Of a stretch of DNA of 36,845 nucleotides, positions 15,671 to 24,380 are shown piece after piece (the first letter of the stretch is position 1; each line of letters begins with the position of its first letter). Source of the DNA: Verrucomicrobiia bacterium. Lineage in GTDB: Bacteria; Verrucomicrobiota; Verrucomicrobiia; JABWAM01. The notes below the pieces were generated by a model. The model was not told the origin of the DNA, ran no database searches, and saw only the letters and a list, made by a program, of their open reading frames with translations. A program made the translations under genes and the position numbers. The stretch is from positions 1-36,845 of the forward strand of contig JAQUAF010000058.1 of NCBI GenBank assembly GCA_028687435.1. The letters run 5' to 3'.

Positions 15671-18529
15671 ATGGCGCATACCAGCATGACGGCAAAAAAA
15701 ACAGGCGCTAAAAAAAACAGCAAACGCTTGACGTCCCAGGCGCGCCGGAATTTGTCTGAAAACGAGGTGGAAAGCCGCGCGGTTGTTGATGCCTTTGACG
15801 GTTTCATTTACCGGTGTTCGAAGGATCTGAAACTGGAGTACATGAATCGCAAGCTTGTTGAAAGCGCGGGCTGCGATGGAGTCGGGATGCCTTGCCACAA
15901 GGTTTTGTATGGTTTGGACGAGGTTTGCCCTTGGTGCGCCAATGACCGGGTTTTCAGCGGCCAGAGCGTGAGGATGGAAATAAGAAATCCAAGGGACGGA
16001 CGCTGGTATTATGTGGTGAACACACCGGTCCGGCATGCCGATGGGTCCATTTCAAAGCAGGGGATGGCCATTGACATTACCGAGCAAAAGACAGCCCGGG
16101 AAGCGCTTCATCGCGCCGAGAACTTTTACCGGACAACGGTCAACTCCCTGGAAGAGTGGCTGCATGTGGCGGATCGCAACCTGAAGATCCTTTATGCCAA
16201 CAAATCCATGACCGAGGCTTATGGCGGCTTGGGGGGAAGGATGCCTTTGATCGGCCGGAAAATCCAGGAGGCTTTTCCCTTTCTGCCGGATTGGGTTTTG
16301 AAGGAATACGAGCAGGTTTTTTCCACGGGCAAGGTGTTGATCACCCAGGAGAAACTTCAAGTCGCCGGCCAGGAGCGGATGACTGAAACCCGCAAGGTGC
16401 CTGTTGTTGAGAATGGAAGGGTTGTCCGGGTCATGACGGTGATCCAGGATGTGACCGAAAGGCATCGAAATGAGATGCAACGCGGCCTGGCCATGGATCG
16501 AATGGAGATTTTGCTCAAATTGCACCAGATGGGGCAGGCCGGCACCAAGGAGATTTTGGATTATGCTTTGGAAGGAGCGGTGAAGATCACCCGCAGCCGG
16601 ATCGGTTATCTGGCGCTGGTCAACAAGGATGAAACTGTTTTGACCATGCATTCCTGGTCGAGAGAAGCCATGGCGGAATGCGCGATACGCGATAAACCGA
16701 TGGTTTTTGAAGTGGCAAAGACCGGGCTTTGGGGCGAGGCCGTGCGGCAGCGGCGTCCGATCATCACCAATGATTACAAATCGGAAAATTCATCCAAAAA
16801 AAGATATCCAAAGGGACATGTTTCAATGAATCGTTACATGAACATCCCGATTTTTGACGGGACGCGAATGGTTGCGCTGGCGGGAGTGGGCAACAAGGCT
16901 GAAAATTATGATGAGGGGGATGTCAATCAACTGACCCTGCTGATGAATGGGATGTGGCAGATTTTGCAGCGCCGCAAGGCGGAAGAGGCTTTGCGCGATG
17001 AAAAAGAGCGTTTGGCGGTCACTCTGGTCAGCATCGGCGACGGAGTGATCACCACCGATTGCCAGGGGAGGATTGTGATGCTCAACCGCATGGCGGAGCG
17101 CTTGACAGGCTGGACGCAGGCGGAGGCGGCAGGGCGCCTTCTGACGGATATTTTTCATATTGTTGACGAAGAGACGCGCCAGCCATGCCCGGATCCGATT
17201 CTCCATGTGTTGGAATTGGGAAAGACAACCGGTGTCAGCGGCGATATTCTTTTGCTGGCAAAAGATGGTTCCTCGCGGGCGATAGAGGACAGCGGGGCGC
17301 CCATTCGCGATGAGAAAGGCGGAATCATCGGGGTGGTGCTGGTCTTTCGCGACATTACCGAAAAGCGAAAAGCCGAGGAGGAATTGCTTCGGGCCGACAA
17401 GTTGGAATCCATTGGCTTGCTGGCGGGGGGGATTGCTCATGATTTCAACAACATCCTGACGGTCATCATGGGGAATCTTTCGGTTGCCATGCTGGGGTTG
17501 GATTCCAAGAGCAAGATTGCGGCCCAGTTGGGGCAGGCGGAGAGGGCTTCCAGGGCTGCGAAAGACCTGACGGAGCAATTGCTGACCTTTTCCAAGGGGG
17601 GGGCGCCGGTTCGTCGAACCCTGATGCTGGCGGATTTGATTCACGATGCCGTGGGGTTTGCCTTGCGGGGTTCCAGTGTCCATTGCGAATATCAATTGGC
17701 TGATGATCTTTGGACGGTTCATGTTGACCCCTCCCAGATTGGACGGGTGATCAACAATCTGGCCCTCAACGCCGTGCAAGCCATGCCGCGGGGAGGTGTT
17801 TTGGTGGTGGTGGGTGACAATTTGGTTTTGGATGTTTCAAACCAGCTTCCCCTGTCATCGGGGCCTTATGTCCATTTGTCGTTCCGGGATACCGGGGGGG
17901 GCATTGCGTCTGAGAATTTTGGCGCCATTTTCGACCCGTTTTTTACAACCAAAAAAGAGGGCAGCGGCCTGGGGTTGTCCATTGCCTATTCGATCATGAT
18001 TCGGCACGACGGGTATATCACCGCGGAGCCGGCTCCGGGCGGAGGCGCCATCTTTCATTTGTACATTCCCGCTTCCGGACTGGTGGCGGAAGATGAAAAA
18101 ACCGGAAAACCCGGTCTCATAAGGGGAAGCGGAAGGGTGTTGGTGATGGACGATGAGGAGTATGTGAGGGATGTCGCTTGTTGCATGCTGGAGACGCTTG
18201 GTTACGAGAGCGTGTGCGTCAAGGATGGCCGCGCGGCGGTGGAGACATTCGAAAAAGCCAGGACGGAAGGTTCTCCCTTTGATGTGGTGATCCTGGATCT
18301 GACGGTGCCCGGGGGAATGGGAGGCCGCGAGGCCCTTGATCTGATTCTTGCGATTGATCCCGCCGCCGTGGTGGTGGCCTCAAGCGGTTATTCCCACGAT
18401 GCGGCCATGGCCGATTTTGCCGCCTGCGGATTCAAGGCCCGTCTGCCCAAGCCTTATACAATTGTCGAAGCCGGGGAGATGTTGAGGGAATTGTTCCGGA
18501 AGACGCCCAATAAGCAGGGTGGAGCCTGA
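15671..18529 (+). CDS. Hybrid sensor histidine kinase, PAS-PAS-GAF-PAS-HisKA-HATPase-REC
   Basis: 952 residues, soluble, with a start at 15671 preceded by AAAGGAG. Domains: PAS 1 (about 36-140), PAS 2 (152-265), GAF (280-430), PAS 3 (440-567), HisKA with His590 (GLLAGGIAHDFNNILTVIMGNL), HATPase_c with the N box around 695, DTGGGI near 740 and the G2 box GSGLGLSIAYSIM near 765-776, and a C-terminal receiver (821-940) with Asp827-Asp828 and phosphoacceptor Asp876. PAS 1 has four cysteines in GCDGVGMPCHKVLYG-DEVCPWC (68, 75, 86, 89), which could bind a metal or sense redox state. No transmembrane segment is evident, so it senses a cytosolic signal. No partner regulator is directly adjacent; the CheY-like gene at 18662 is convergent with it. 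Confidence 0.93.
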   Translation: MAHTSMTAKKTGAKKNSKRLTSQARRNLSENEVESRAVVDAFDGFIYRCSKDLKLEYMNRKLVESAGCDGVGMPCHKVLYGLDEVCPWCANDRVFSGQSVRMEIRNPRDGRWYYVVNTPVRHADGSISKQGMAIDITEQKTAREALHRAENFYRTTVNSLEEWLHVADRNLKILYANKSMTEAYGGLGGRMPLIGRKIQEAFPFLPDWVLKEYEQVFSTGKVLITQEKLQVAGQERMTETRKVPVVENGRVVRVMTVIQDVTERHRNEMQRGLAMDRMEILLKLHQMGQAGTKEILDYALEGAVKITRSRIGYLALVNKDETVLTMHSWSREAMAECAIRDKPMVFEVAKTGLWGEAVRQRRPIITNDYKSENSSKKRYPKGHVSMNRYMNIPIFDGTRMVALAGVGNKAENYDEGDVNQLTLLMNGMWQILQRRKAEEALRDEKERLAVTLVSIGDGVITTDCQGRIVMLNRMAERLTGWTQAEAAGRLLTDIFHIVDEETRQPCPDPILHVLELGKTTGVSGDILLLAKDGSSRAIEDSGAPIRDEKGGIIGVVLVFRDITEKRKAEEELLRADKLESIGLLAGGIAHDFNNILTVIMGNLSVAMLGLDSKSKIAAQLGQAERASRAAKDLTEQLLTFSKGGAPVRRTLMLADLIHDAVGFALRGSSVHCEYQLADDLWTVHVDPSQIGRVINNLALNAVQAMPRGGVLVVVGDNLVLDVSNQLPLSSGPYVHLSFRDTGGGIASENFGAIFDPFFTTKKEGSGLGLSIAYSIMIRHDGYITAEPAPGGGAIFHLYIPASGLVAEDEKTGKPGLIRGSGRVLVMDDEEYVRDVACCMLETLGYESVCVKDGRAAVETFEKARTEGSPFDVVILDLTVPGGMGGREALDLILAIDPAAVVVASSGYSHDAAMADFAACGFKARLPKPYTIVEAGEMLRELFRKTPNKQGGA

Positions 18530-18661
18530 ACCGGCTGATGGATTGAAAGTGACGCAATGAAAGTTTGTTTGATCGATGCGCATCCTCACTTGCAGGCGCC
18601 CCGCCATCCATTGCCGCCATTGAAAAAACTTTTGTCCTTCAGCCCAGCCCCATGCTTGCCG

Positions 18662-19057
18662 TCAGGCCTTTTTTCCGGAAAAAACCTTTTCAAGCATTTC
18701 GTCGATTTGAGCCGAATTGAAGGGTTTGATCAGCCAGCCTGAAAAGTTGTGTTTTTTGGCGATCTGTTCCAAGTCGTCGAGCACGGTGGCGCTCATCAGG
18801 ACGGTTTTGACGCCTGGGATCGAACGTTTCATTTCTTCAAGGACCTCGACACCATTGGGGCCGGGCATGTCAAAATCGCTGATGACCAGGTCTATTTTTC
18901 CGCAGGATCCGGCTTTCAGCCAATCCAATGCCCGGACGCCATTTTCAAACGGGAAAACCTTGTAGCCCTCCAATAGTTCGACCACCATGTTGCGGGCGAT
19001 ATCATGGTCTTCGATGACAACCACAACCGGAGATGATTTCTGTCCGTTTTCTCCCAT
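18662..19057 (-). CDS. Single-domain response regulator (CheY-like)
   Basis: 131 residues, only a receiver domain: acidic pocket Glu16-Asp17, phosphoacceptor Asp61 (DLVISDFDMPGPNGVEV), switch Ser in VLMSAT and conserved lysine in LIKPFN. It has no output domain, so it must act by protein contact or as a phosphorelay intermediate. It is convergent with the hybrid kinase gene that ends at 18529, which makes it a plausible partner; the link is inferred. The roughly 130 bp between them hold no convincing gene. Confidence 0.93.
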   Translation of the reverse strand: MGENGQKSSPVVVVIEDHDIARNMVVELLEGYKVFPFENGVRALDWLKAGSCGKIDLVISDFDMPGPNGVEVLEEMKRSIPGVKTVLMSATVLDDLEQIAKKHNFSGWLIKPFNSAQIDEMLEKVFSGKKA

Positions 19058-19106
19058 GAATGCCGCCCATTTTAAAGATGTTCCGGAAACATGTAAACCC
19101 TGAATT

Positions 19107-21107
19107 TCAGTTGGTTTTTGGTTTTTGGGCGGTCATGAATTCGCGGATTTCACAAGGTCCGTCGCGATAGACCGTCCGGGAATTTTCCTCGAGGCATTGC
19201 CAGAAACGGCGCAGGGATTCGCGGGAGGGCCATTGGAGATAACCGAATTGTTTTTCCAGGCGGATGGATCTTTCCCAGTCGAGGCAGATGTAACGAATGC
19301 CATCATTTTGAAAATGACGCGCAAGTTCGGAGGGTGAGGCGGATCGGGCTGCACGGATGACATGCCATTTCGGATCGAATGGGCCGCTGTAGCGCAGGGG
19401 GTTTGAGAACAGAAAGCAATCGTCAATGCCTGCCAGCAGCACGCGTTGGGAAATGCGTGAATCGGCGGCCAGCCAGGCGGCGGCGCGCGCATTCTGGCTG
19501 TGCCTGCAACGGTATTCCCCGGTTGAAAGACGTTCGCCAAAAAAGACGCCGGGATGGCCGGATTGGAGGATGATGAGTGCGCTGATCCAAAGATGGGGGA
19601 TGAGGATGATTGTGAAGAGAATGGAAGAAGGTCTTTGGAATTTTTCGTTTCCGGCCGATGGTTGAGCCCATGTTTCGCCGGCCAGCATGACCAGGCCGGG
19701 AAGGGCAGCCAGCAGAAAGCGGGTGACCTGATGCCCCGCAGCCCACAGGAGACCGAAAAACAGAAGGGTCAAACCGATTGTCCGGCAGAAAGGGGTTTTC
19801 CAAGGAGCGCGCAGAAGGATGAATGGGAGTGAAATCCACGGCAGCAACCCCAATTCGCTTTCAAAATGGACGGGGAAGGAAATGGTGACCCGCCATGGAG
19901 CAAGAATAAAACGCCATGCGGCCGTCAATCCCGCGCCGTAGTTGCCCATTTCCCGGGCATAATGTTCCGCCGTCCAACGTCCGTTTTCCGTGGCCCACGG
20001 CAGCCAGCCCGACAGGGCCGGATAAAAAGGATCGCCCGAAAAACAAAAGTTTCGCGCCAGCCATGGCAAATAACCGAGGGTTGTTCCAAGGATGAAAAAT
20101 CCGAGGCGGCGCCCGCGTTCACGCCACGTTGATCCATTGGACGCCGCCAATCCCGCGGTCATGCCCGCCACCGCCAGCAATGCGGGGTACTTGGTTCCCG
20201 TTGCCATGCCCATGAAAAGCCCGGACAGGAGGAAGGAATGGCGGACTGGTGTTTCGCGAAGGGAAAGAAATGCGAGTGCGCAGAAAAATCCCATTCCCAG
20301 ATCATTGTTTGGATGGACGGATTCGCCCAATATGAAAGGAATGCCAAGGAAAAACCAGACGGATAACCAGCGTCCGCCGGAGGGGACGGCTGCCGCCACG
20401 GTTAAAAGAAGCATGGGCAGGGTCAGCCAGTTGAAAAATTGGGCGGAGGTTTCGTTGAACAGGGTCAGGTGAACCAGGTAAAGCATCTGCCAGTTGAGGG
20501 AAGTGCCGGTTTCCGCAAAGTCGGCTTGTTGGAAGATGACTCCCGCTTGATGGAACAGACGGGACAGGCCGAAATGATAGCGCAGCGCGTCGAGATTCAG
20601 GGTCGGGGTGAAGACAAAGGGAAGGGTGAAAAAGAACACGACAGCCAATGCGGTTATCATCATCACTTGGTAAACGGTGAAGGGGCGGTTGGCGATTTGC
20701 CGCAAGATCAATCCGGAAAGACGAAGGATTTCCCCCCAAGCCTTCCATGTCAGGACCAGCAGCGCAAGATGCAAGGCGGCCAGGGGAACGAATCCGATGC
20801 AGCCCAGCGAACCGCAGGCCAGGATGAGAACGGAATGCAGGCCGAGGCCCAGGCCGGCTGACAACAGCAGTTGGCGCAAGATGGCGAGAGGAGGAGGGGG
20901 TTCTCCTGGCAGAGGTGAAAAACGACTCAGAACCATCCAACCCGTTGCGGCAGCCTGGCCCCACCCCCACAGTCCACCCAGCAAAGCCAGGACAATTCCT
21001 GGCACCTGGCAAAAGATGGGATGTTTTTGCCAGAACCATGGAGCCATGGCGAGGCCGCTCCAAACCAGCCAGAGCAGGACGGTCTTGAATTTTGTTGGGT
21101 CGCGCAT
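19107..21107 (-). CDS. Polytopic membrane protein, GT39/PMT-like glycosyltransferase candidate
   Basis: 666 residues with about eleven to thirteen hydrophobic segments over the first 500 and a soluble C-terminal domain of about 130 residues. After the first helices it has PTLNLDALRYHFGLSRLFHQAG (about 168-187), where Asp173 and Tyr177-His178 resemble the acidic luminal motif of polyprenyl-phosphate-sugar-dependent glycosyltransferases. It also has HPNNDLGMGFFCALAFLSL and ATGTKYPALLAVAG, common in this superfamily. Such enzymes transfer sugars from a lipid carrier to envelope substrates. It lies 15 bp downstream of the DUF374 acyltransferase gene, suggesting joint work on envelope lipid or glycan. 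Exact substrate unknown. Confidence 0.72.
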   Translation of the reverse strand: MRDPTKFKTVLLWLVWSGLAMAPWFWQKHPIFCQVPGIVLALLGGLWGWGQAAATGWMVLSRFSPLPGEPPPPLAILRQLLLSAGLGLGLHSVLILACGSLGCIGFVPLAALHLALLVLTWKAWGEILRLSGLILRQIANRPFTVYQVMMITALAVVFFFTLPFVFTPTLNLDALRYHFGLSRLFHQAGVIFQQADFAETGTSLNWQMLYLVHLTLFNETSAQFFNWLTLPMLLLTVAAAVPSGGRWLSVWFFLGIPFILGESVHPNNDLGMGFFCALAFLSLRETPVRHSFLLSGLFMGMATGTKYPALLAVAGMTAGLAASNGSTWRERGRRLGFFILGTTLGYLPWLARNFCFSGDPFYPALSGWLPWATENGRWTAEHYAREMGNYGAGLTAAWRFILAPWRVTISFPVHFESELGLLPWISLPFILLRAPWKTPFCRTIGLTLLFFGLLWAAGHQVTRFLLAALPGLVMLAGETWAQPSAGNEKFQRPSSILFTIILIPHLWISALIILQSGHPGVFFGERLSTGEYRCRHSQNARAAAWLAADSRISQRVLLAGIDDCFLFSNPLRYSGPFDPKWHVIRAARSASPSELARHFQNDGIRYICLDWERSIRLEKQFGYLQWPSRESLRRFWQCLEENSRTVYRDGPCEIREFMTAQKPKTN

Positions 21108-21122
21108 GTCAGCTCGGGCTTT

Positions 21123-21758
21123 TTACCACGGGGCGTCCAGAAGCTTTTCAAGACGCTGTCGTTCCTCCTCGATTTGTCCATCATCGGCTTCCGGGTCAAT
21201 GGGACAAGGGGTTCCAAAGTGAACTTCGCAAATGCTGAAGGGGATGGGAATGGCAAAACGATCCCAGGTGGGCAGTTCAATCTTCCAAGCCAGCCGGTAA
21301 CGAAGGGTGATGATGGGACGATTGACGAGGGATGAGAGTCCTACGGCGCCCGGATGGGCATGATGCCGCGGCCCGCGCGGTCCATCGGGAGTGATGCCGG
21401 CATCGAAGCCTTCCTTCAAGCTTTGCGCCAGCGAGCGCAGGGCTTCCCTTGCGCGCCGGGAACTGGAGCCCCGGACCGTATCCAGATTGAACCGGGAAAG
21501 AACGCGCGCAATCATTTCGCCGTCCTGGCTGGCGCTGACCAGGCACACCCCCCGCCGTCCCGGAAGGAACCGTCGGTAGAGATAGGGAATCAGGAACAGT
21601 TGATCGTGCCAGAAGACGAATACCGATGGATTGGGAATGGTTTTGGGGTCCGGCGTTCCCAAATCATCGCGGATGCGATAACGCAAGGTGACAGCCAGGC
21701 TGCGAATGAAGAAAGCCCCCAGCCAGCCGACAAGGATGTTGCGCAGTTTTTTCAGCAC
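21123..21758 (-). CDS. DUF374-type lysophospholipid/lipid A acyltransferase-like protein
   Basis: 211 residues, the normal size for DUF374. It has an N-terminal hydrophobic helix, then SVFVFWHDQLFLIPYLYRR with the acyltransferase His51-Asp52, the segment VSASQDGEMIARVLSRF-LDTVRGSSSRRAREAL, and GITPDGPRGPRHHAHPGAVGLS. These are the three signatures of the family, which is thought to act in outer-membrane lipid assembly. The start at 21758 is the only good one. First gene of a pair with the GT39-like gene. Confidence 0.88.
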   Translation of the reverse strand: MLKKLRNILVGWLGAFFIRSLAVTLRYRIRDDLGTPDPKTIPNPSVFVFWHDQLFLIPYLYRRFLPGRRGVCLVSASQDGEMIARVLSRFNLDTVRGSSSRRAREALRSLAQSLKEGFDAGITPDGPRGPRHHAHPGAVGLSSLVNRPIITLRYRLAWKIELPTWDRFAIPIPFSICEVHFGTPCPIDPEADDGQIEEERQRLEKLLDAPW

Positions 21759-22053
21759 AGCTCTTGCTTAGCGGTTTGAAGGGAGAAAAAAAAGCATCTT
21801 CTCTGGCGGGCTTGCCCGAGAGTCAAGTCCTGAGCCTGCCGAAGGATCGAAGATCCACGAGGGATATTCTCCTTCCTCGCGCCCCTGTCCCACGAAGCCT
21901 TGGCAAAGGGGGGACGGCATCTGCCTGCGCGGCTTGTTCCGAGCATGGTCGAGAAGTGCCTTTGCCAGAATGTGAAGTTATTTTTAAGCAAGCCCTGAGC
22001 GCCATTCCAGACGGTTTTTTTTAGCTCAGATTCAGAATACATCCGGATTCCGG
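21759..22053. repeat. Intergenic stretch (295 bp) with pieces of dispersed repeats, no gene
   Basis: No ORF here is convincing. It contains CCTGAGCCTGCCGAAGG (near 21830), a version of the CCTGAGCCTGTCGAA block found again near 36286 inside the MITE-like element, and CCCACGAAGCCTTGGCAAAGG (near 21888), which looks like another dispersed repeat. It should also hold the promoter of the DUF374 gene, which I cannot point to. Confidence 0.45.
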
Positions 22054-22620
22054 TCATTGATCAATGGGCTTGAGATATTTCTCCAGTTTCCAGTCATCGG
22101 GAAATTTCAACTTCCCGCCGTTTTTCCTCAAGCCATCCAATATCTCAAAAGTGCCTTTCAAATAGTCCTTGAAAATTTCACGATCCAGTGTTTTCCATTG
22201 ACAGCTAAAAGTCAGGTAGTGGACAATATTGGCGCTTGTATCGTCGGCATGCACCATCCATATCATTGGACGCTGCCCAAAACGCCCGCTACTCGCCAGT
22301 TTTTTTGTCTCGGCATCCAGATTGCCATCATGAGGTCGATGCAAAAAACCAGCCGAAAAAGGGATGCCCCATGAACCCAACTTGATATTCGATTTGATAA
22401 GACGCTTATAGTTTGCATCACCCAAACAACCATCTTTATAAAGATCTTCAATGATATTTAATGGGAGCGCCCCTTTTGTAGATACATAAGCGGTTATCCC
22501 CATCCCAATAAGCTGCCTCTCGATTTTCACCTCTTGTGCAATAGAATCAACCTGAGCCTGTCCAGACAGGGACATGAATGTTGATGCCGCCAAAACAACA
22601 GTTGCTATTTTCATTTTCAT
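22054..22620 (-). CDS. Exported protein of unknown function
   Basis: 188 residues starting MKMKIATVVLAASTFMSLSGQAQ, a signal peptide with likely cleavage after AQA. The mature part is mixed alpha/beta with a central GSWGIPFSAGFLHRPHDG and GQRPMIWMVHADD; I do not recognise the family. The ATG at 22620 abuts the stop codon (22621-22623) of a truncated frame upstream, so the gene looks like the second member of an operon whose first gene has been cut off by the Fic gene. Located between repeats and the Fic gene in an accessory region. Confidence 0.7.
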   Translation of the reverse strand: MKMKIATVVLAASTFMSLSGQAQVDSIAQEVKIERQLIGMGITAYVSTKGALPLNIIEDLYKDGCLGDANYKRLIKSNIKLGSWGIPFSAGFLHRPHDGNLDAETKKLASSGRFGQRPMIWMVHADDTSANIVHYLTFSCQWKTLDREIFKDYLKGTFEILDGLRKNGGKLKFPDDWKLEKYLKPIDQ

Positions 22621-22740
22621 TTATTTCTCCACTTTCAGGCTTCCATAAAACGACAAATCAACCCGTCCGTTAATGTTGGCTGCGCCTTCCAATACAAAAG
22701 CCATCCCGTTCCATTCAATCCGATGGATTTTCAGGATTCC
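22621..22740 (-). pseudogene. C-terminal remnant of a truncated gene
   Basis: An open minus-strand frame ends in GILKIHRIEWNGMAFVLEGAANINGRV-LSFYGSLKVEK and a stop directly touching the next ATG. The reading resembles a beta-strand-rich C-terminus, but its 5' part would run through the Fic coding sequence in another frame. I interpret it as the tail of a gene truncated where the Fic gene begins (near 22731-22740). The identity is unknown. Confidence 0.35.
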
Positions 22741-23897
22741 GTCCCTTCGTTCAGAATGGAAAGGTAACGGCTGTGGCAATAGAGGCGGGGGCGTTTGTAG
22801 TCCGGCAATTCCCGGCAAATCTTCAACTCCTTCAGGGCGGCAAAGGCGCTCATGGCCGAGGGCACCGTGAGGCCGGTCCGACGCGCGGCTTCGGCCGGCG
22901 AAAGAATGGGGTGGCCTTGGAGGGCGTGATGGACGCGAATGGCCGATCCGGTTTTCCGGCCCAGGGTTTGGATGCGCGCGCGGTCATTGTTGAAAAGAGC
23001 GACCAGTTTTTTGGCGGTTTCAACCGCGGATTCCGCCGTCTCGCGGACGCCATCGAGAAAAAAATGGAGCCAGGCTTCCCAATCGCCTTCCATCCGAACT
23101 TTTTGCAGCAGGTCATAATATTCCTGACGGCGGCGTTTGAAGTATAAGCTGAGATAAAGGGTTGGATTCTTGAGGGCGCCATGGGAGCAAAGGAGCAAGG
23201 TAATCAGAAGGCGTCCCACGCGGCCATTTCCGTCCAGAAAGGGGTGAATGGTTTCGAATTGAACATGGCTTAGCGCCGCCTTGACCAGCAATTGGGTTTG
23301 AACCGGTTCGTCGTGGAAAAACTTTTCCAAAGCGCCCAGACATTCCATCAGGCGATCCGGAGGCGGAGGGATGAATTTGGCGTTGCCCGGACGGCTGCCG
23401 CCGACCCAGTTTTGCGAATGCCGGAATTCGCCGGGGTTCTTTCCGCTTCCCCGCCCTTTTTGAAGCAAAATTTCATGAACCTCGCGGAGCAAACGCAAGG
23501 ATAGGGGCAGGCCGTCATGCAACCGCTTGAGGCCATGTTCCAGCGCGGCGACATAATTGGAGGTTTCACGGACATCATCCAGGGGAACCCCGGGAGCCGC
23601 CTTGGATTCATACAACAGGAGATCGGAAAGGGAAGATTGCGTGCCTTCGATTTGGGAGGAAAGGACCGCTTCTTTGCGCACATATGCGTAAAGGAAAAGG
23701 GATGTGTCCGGCAAAAGCGCGGCAATGCTGTCCAGCCGCCCAAGTGCCAGAAGGGAGCGGTCCATGAGGTCGCGAATGGACATGTCCATCTCCAACGGCG
23801 GCTCCGGAGGGAGCGGGCTGGGAAGGAACGCGCGACAGGTTTCTCCGCCCAATGTGGAGAGGGTGATGTAGTGTCCTGTAAGGCCGCGTTTCATGCC
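22731..23897 (-). CDS. Fic-domain protein with N-terminal inhibitory helix and C-terminal winged helix
   Basis: 388 residues from the ATG at 23897 (an in-frame TTG at 23930 is possible). Fic enzymes transfer AMP or another nucleotide moiety to a hydroxyl of a target protein. The active site HPFLDGNGRVGRLL has catalytic His217. The intramolecular inhibitory motif (S/T)xxxE(G/N) is present as SSQIEG (Ser79, Glu83), a class II autoinhibited layout. The C-terminal ILSPAEAARRTGLTVPSAMSAFAALKEL is a helix-turn-helix, as in many Fic/DUF4172-like regulators. The last bases overlap the truncated frame 22621-22740. It lies next to a palindromic operator candidate and a broken tRNA, so it was probably acquired. 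Confidence 0.92.
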   Translation of the reverse strand, partial: GMKRGLTGHYITLSTLGGETCRAFLPSPLPPEPPLEMDMSIRDLMDRSLLALGRLDSIAALLPDTSLFLYAYVRKEAVLSSQIEGTQSSLSDLLLYESKAAPGVPLDDVRETSNYVAALEHGLKRLHDGLPLSLRLLREVHEILLQKGRGSGKNPGEFRHSQNWVGGSRPGNAKFIPPPPDRLMECLGALEKFFHDEPVQTQLLVKAALSHVQFETIHPFLDGNGRVGRLLITLLLCSHGALKNPTLYLSLYFKRRRQEYYDLLQKVRMEGDWEAWLHFFLDGVRETAESAVETAKKLVALFNNDRARIQTLGRKTGSAIRVHHALQGHPILSPAEAARRTGLTVPSAMSAFAALKELKICRELPDYKRPRLYCHSRYLSILNEGTES

Positions 23898-23944
23898 GGT
23901 GGTCCGTTTAACGAGGTGTAAAGGTGTCAAATAGGGAACTAAAG

Positions 23945-23993
23945 AAACTTTAAACGGTCAAGACTTAATTAAAGTTTAAGGCTTAAACTTTAA
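23945..23993. promoter_or_regulatory. Candidate operator: perfect 21-bp palindrome plus a third half-site upstream of the Fic gene
   Basis: AAAGTTTAAG (23971-23980), one base, CTTAAACTTT (23982-23991) is a perfect inverted repeat. A further copy of the half-site, AAACTTTAAA, lies at 23945-23954. The set is about 50-95 bp upstream of the Fic start, where a repressor would act. The Fic protein's own winged helix is a candidate binder (inference). Confidence 0.55.
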
Positions 23994-24175
23994 TCGCAAA
24001 TGTCCTTGCCGCTTTTCTTGAGTCGGGCATAATAACGACCATGCCCCAGCCAAAGATTCTCTCCAACACACTTGAGTTCCATATTTCCGGTTTTGCGCAT
24101 CATTTCTTGTGTGTCATATGGTTGCGGCAATATCAAATTCAACCATGCCTTTTTAGTTAAATCACCACTTATAGT
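23990..24175 (-). pseudogene. Remnant of an unrecognised small gene, cut by the tRNA fragment
   Basis: The minus-strand frame reads TISGDLTKKAWLNLILPQPYDTQEMM, then MELKCVGENLWLGHGRYYARLKKSGKDICD and a TAA at 23990-23992, which looks like genuine protein. Going upstream, the frame runs into antisense tRNA sequence from 24176 onward. I read this as a 3' gene fragment whose 5' part was replaced at the tRNA junction. The frame remains formally open to 24265, so a hybrid 91-residue ORF exists. Confidence 0.4.
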
Positions 24176-24219
<44 letters not shown>

Positions 24220-24380
24220 ACCTGTCACTTTTCATGGAGTCACGCGGCGTTTCTTTGGGCATCAAACCCTCTCAGCAGCAAAGGGTTACATGTTCCGTCC
24301 GGCAGTATTCAAGTTCGTGCAAAAACGTCCTGTTTTCTGTCTCCATGTAGCAAAATCCGTGTAGCAGCGCTGTTATCAGT

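Noticed and set aside
18557..18742. Plus-strand ORF starting MKVCLIDAHPHL
   Set aside because: The first dozen residues look like a real gene start, but the rest runs antisense into the CheY-like gene; at most a 5' gene relic.
24220..24380. Could the 3' half of tRNA-Arg be present?
   Set aside because: No T-arm (GGTTCRA) or acceptor 3' strand (CGGGCGC) with correct spacing is found, so the tRNA is incomplete.
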